A model generated the notes under the pieces. That model saw nothing but the letters and a program-made list of their open reading frames with translations. It did not search any database and had not been told where the DNA came from. A stretch of 64,000 bases of DNA from BACL21 sp038141525 (GTDB taxonomy: Bacteria; Bacteroidota; Bacteroidia; Flavobacteriales; Flavobacteriaceae), in NCBI GenBank assembly GCA_038141525.1, contig JAYQIF010000008.1, positions 62,001 through 126,000 of the forward strand. The letters are read 5' to 3'. The translations under genes and the position numbers were made by a program. Every line of letters starts with the position of its first letter. The stretch's first letter is position 1. This document shows, piece by piece, positions 62,435-64,000 of the stretch.

Positions 62435-64000
62435 TTAGGACTTCAGCGGCGTAGCACTCAATTCCTGATATGAAATCCACTTATTTTCAACAGAACCTGG
62501 TATGGGGAAAATCTTTAAAATCCCCCCGCCTAGTGCTTCGTTCAGGACGTAGGACTTTTCATAGAGCTTTATGAAATCTTTTTCAAATTGATTCGGATTG
62601 GTCTTGGCAGAGGCCTCTTCCACATACCGGTCAATTTTGCTGTTGCCACGCTCATCGAATAAATCAATTAGGGCGATTTGTTTGGTATCTGACTGAACCC
62701 CCAATATTTTTTTGATGCTGTCATTGCGCCAGTCCAATTTTAAAATCGGTAGGCCATACCACATCATGGGAAATTCTGTCATGGACAAAAACACCTGATC
62801 CGGATTGAGGCCTTTATAATCGTCTTTTCCGCTAATTTTTCTGAGAAGCTCGCTCGAAAAGGTATTGACGGGCTTCATGCGACCATTGTCCTGAAGGATC
62901 AATCGACCAAAAGCCTCGGCTTGCTCTTTCTTTACGGCATTAGCCAGGACAATTGAATCCGCTTTCGCGCTGTTCATGGGCACAGTCTGTGCCTCAAGTC
63001 CTGTGAACAGGAACATAAGTGGTAAAAACAACAATGCCTTTTTCTTGCGCTTTACTCGATCCAACATTTTCTCCAAGTCCTTAAATCGCGTATGACGATC
63101 AAACAAAATCGCCATAAGTCCGATATACAAAAGAAAATAGCCCAAATAAGTGGTGTAAGTCCCCCACCAATCGTGATTTACTGACAATACAGTCCCTTTT
63201 TCATCAGGGTCAAAACTGGCCTGGAAAAAGCGGTAGCCTTTGTGATCCAAAATATGATTCATGAAAATATCGTAATCAAATAACCCTTCGGTATCATTCA
63301 CTGTAACTTTGCTTTTGAACGAAGAATAGGCCTTTTCGGTGCCTGGATATTTCTCTGCAATAAAATCATTTAAGGTGATGCTAAAGGGTAATTCATAAGC
63401 CTTCGAGCCATAACTCATGCCAATACTTAGCCCTTCGATCTCAAGAACTTTGGGTGCTGGACTCAAACCCTTACCGCCTAATAAGGTGATTCGGTCAGTC
63501 TTTCCTGCCGTGGATACTTCAACGACAGCAGCATCAGTTCCAGTAGCCTCCTCTTCACTGGCCTTAACTAAATCCATTTTCCCGCGAAGCGCTGGATCAG
63601 GAATAACAAACGCGGTGCCACCGATTTGATATAAAGACCGGAATTCAAGAATGGACCGCAGATCTGCATCCACAACGCCTTTTTTCTGGTCCGCCATGCG
63701 CATATAATCTCCAGCAAAAGGCGATTCAATAAAATACTCACCTTCGACAAATTCAATATTGATGGCTCCGGGCGTGGGTTGATTAAAACTATAGAGCAAA
63801 TTATGGATGTTGGTCACACTACCCTCTTTAAGATAATGTTCGTGACGCGTGCCGTCTCCAGATTCAACGAGTTTTAAATACAAGTCTCCTTCGGGGTCTT
63901 CTACTAAGCCATCTTTAGCATTAGCGATATAATCGACCACCTTAAACACGACTTCCTGACCGTTGTAATCAGTGGTCCATTGGGCGTCAGGGGTTAATCG
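62435..64000 (-). CDS. Cytochrome c biogenesis protein, ResB-like part (runs off the window)
   Basis: The frame is open from the right edge (RLTPDAQWTTDYNGQEVVFKV is read before the first internal Met-like codon at 63949), so the N-terminus is missing. Seen: ResB-like periplasmic beta region (FFQASFDPDEKGTVLSVNHDWWGTYTTYLGYFLLYIG), a membrane helix, a second hydrophobic segment (ALLFLPLMFLFTGLEAQ), and a linker with GRLILQDNGRMKPVNTFSSELLRKISG. It ends at TAA 62435-62437 after ATPLKS. In most flavobacteria it is one protein with CcsA. Confidence 0.85.
   Translation of the reverse strand, partial: RLTPDAQWTTDYNGQEVVFKVVDYIANAKDGLVEDPEGDLYLKLVESGDGTRHEHYLKEGSVTNIHNLLYSFNQPTPGAINIEFVEGEYFIESPFAGDYMRMADQKKGVVDADLRSILEFRSLYQIGGTAFVIPDPALRGKMDLVKASEEEATGTDAAVVEVSTAGKTDRITLLGGKGLSPAPKVLEIEGLSIGMSYGSKAYELPFSITLNDFIAEKYPGTEKAYSSFKSKVTVNDTEGLFDYDIFMNHILDHKGYRFFQASFDPDEKGTVLSVNHDWWGTYTTYLGYFLLYIGLMAILFDRHTRFKDLEKMLDRVKRKKKALLFLPLMFLFTGLEAQTVPMNSAKADSIVLANAVKKEQAEAFGRLILQDNGRMKPVNTFSSELLRKISGKDDYKGLNPDQVFLSMTEFPMMWYGLPILKLDWRNDSIKKILGVQSDTKQIALIDLFDERGNSKIDRYVEEASAKTNPNQFEKDFIKLYEKSYVLNEALGGGILKIFPIPGSVENKWISYQELSATPLKS

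Noticed and set aside
1..64000. CRISPR array, prophage, insertion sequence or integrated element
   Set aside because: I found no regularly spaced repeats, transposase, integrase or terminal inverted repeats. The only tandem repeat is the 16-bp unit at 61277-61324, which is too short and lacks spacers.

Overview
The window is a gene-dense, moderately AT-rich piece of a Bacteroidota chromosome, almost certainly from the Flavobacteriaceae. Evidence: the Bacteroidota -7 promoter box TAnnTTTG in front of many genes, few Shine-Dalgarno sequences, TonB-dependent receptors with carboxypeptidase-like N-domains, BatA, TIGR02757, DUF4834, DUF6787 and DUF4258 proteins, the fused ResB/CcsA cytochrome c biogenesis protein, and flavobacterial gene neighbourhoods (ald-DUF4258, proline dehydrogenase/aroB, serC-serA, sigma factor/uvrA). 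I see no tRNA, rRNA, CRISPR array, insertion sequence, prophage or integrase. No intergenic gap exceeds about 300 bases.

Layout. 1-7.0 kb: 3' end of alanine dehydrogenase, a DUF4258 protein, a TPR/AraC membrane regulator, proline dehydrogenase divergent from aroB, an Lrp/AsnC regulator and an M14 carboxypeptidase-like enzyme. 7.2-14 kb: XRE regulator, small lipoprotein, topoisomerase IV (parC, parE), ychF. 14-18.5 kb: a ferredoxin divergent from a LuxC-like acyl-CoA reductase, then serC, serA and DUF6787. 18.5-22 kb: a probable metal-uptake unit (His/Cys-rich small protein, TonB receptor, lipoprotein). 22-29 kb: msrA, ABC ATPase, TIGR02757, lipoprotein, and the overlapping run BatA / dihydroorotase-like / membrane protein / esterase. 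29-41 kb: MBL hydrolase, a conserved protein of unknown role, bcp divergent from nth, an unlisted 50-residue protein, an ECF-like sigma factor, uvrA, and a glycosyltransferase-YfhO-DUF4834 group. 41-52 kb: outer-membrane protein, GNAT-like protein, an alpha-oxoamine synthase next to a cysteine-synthase-like enzyme (candidate sulfonolipid pair), S9 peptidase, threonine aldolase, and a DUF5117-type metalloprotease. 52-64 kb: prfB with its programmed frameshift, lipoprotein, HAD phosphatase, ArsC-like protein, TonB receptor, fumC, a LuxR-type membrane regulator and the ResB/CcsA gene running off the right edge.

The dominant anomaly is that at least eleven recognisable genes, several of them essential or near-essential (prfB, serC, serA, fumC, the ABC ATPase), carry single-base frameshifts, nearly all in short homopolymer runs. 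Restoring one base gives a full-length, family-like protein each time. This looks like homopolymer error in the sequence itself, although the longest tracts (G7 in the TonB receptor, A7 in the TPR/AraC regulator) could be real slippage sites. The ResB/CcsA gene is different: it is split by an in-frame TAA. I annotate the disrupted genes at their full extent and give each break point.

I do not see an obvious new multi-gene system. The most promising leads are the candidate capnine-type sulfonolipid enzyme pair, the metal-uptake unit, a perfect dyad between the M14 and XRE genes with a half-site at the XRE start codon, a set of apparently leaderless genes, a dihydroorotase-like protein lacking the HxH metal motif, and a small conserved protein next to the sigma factor.
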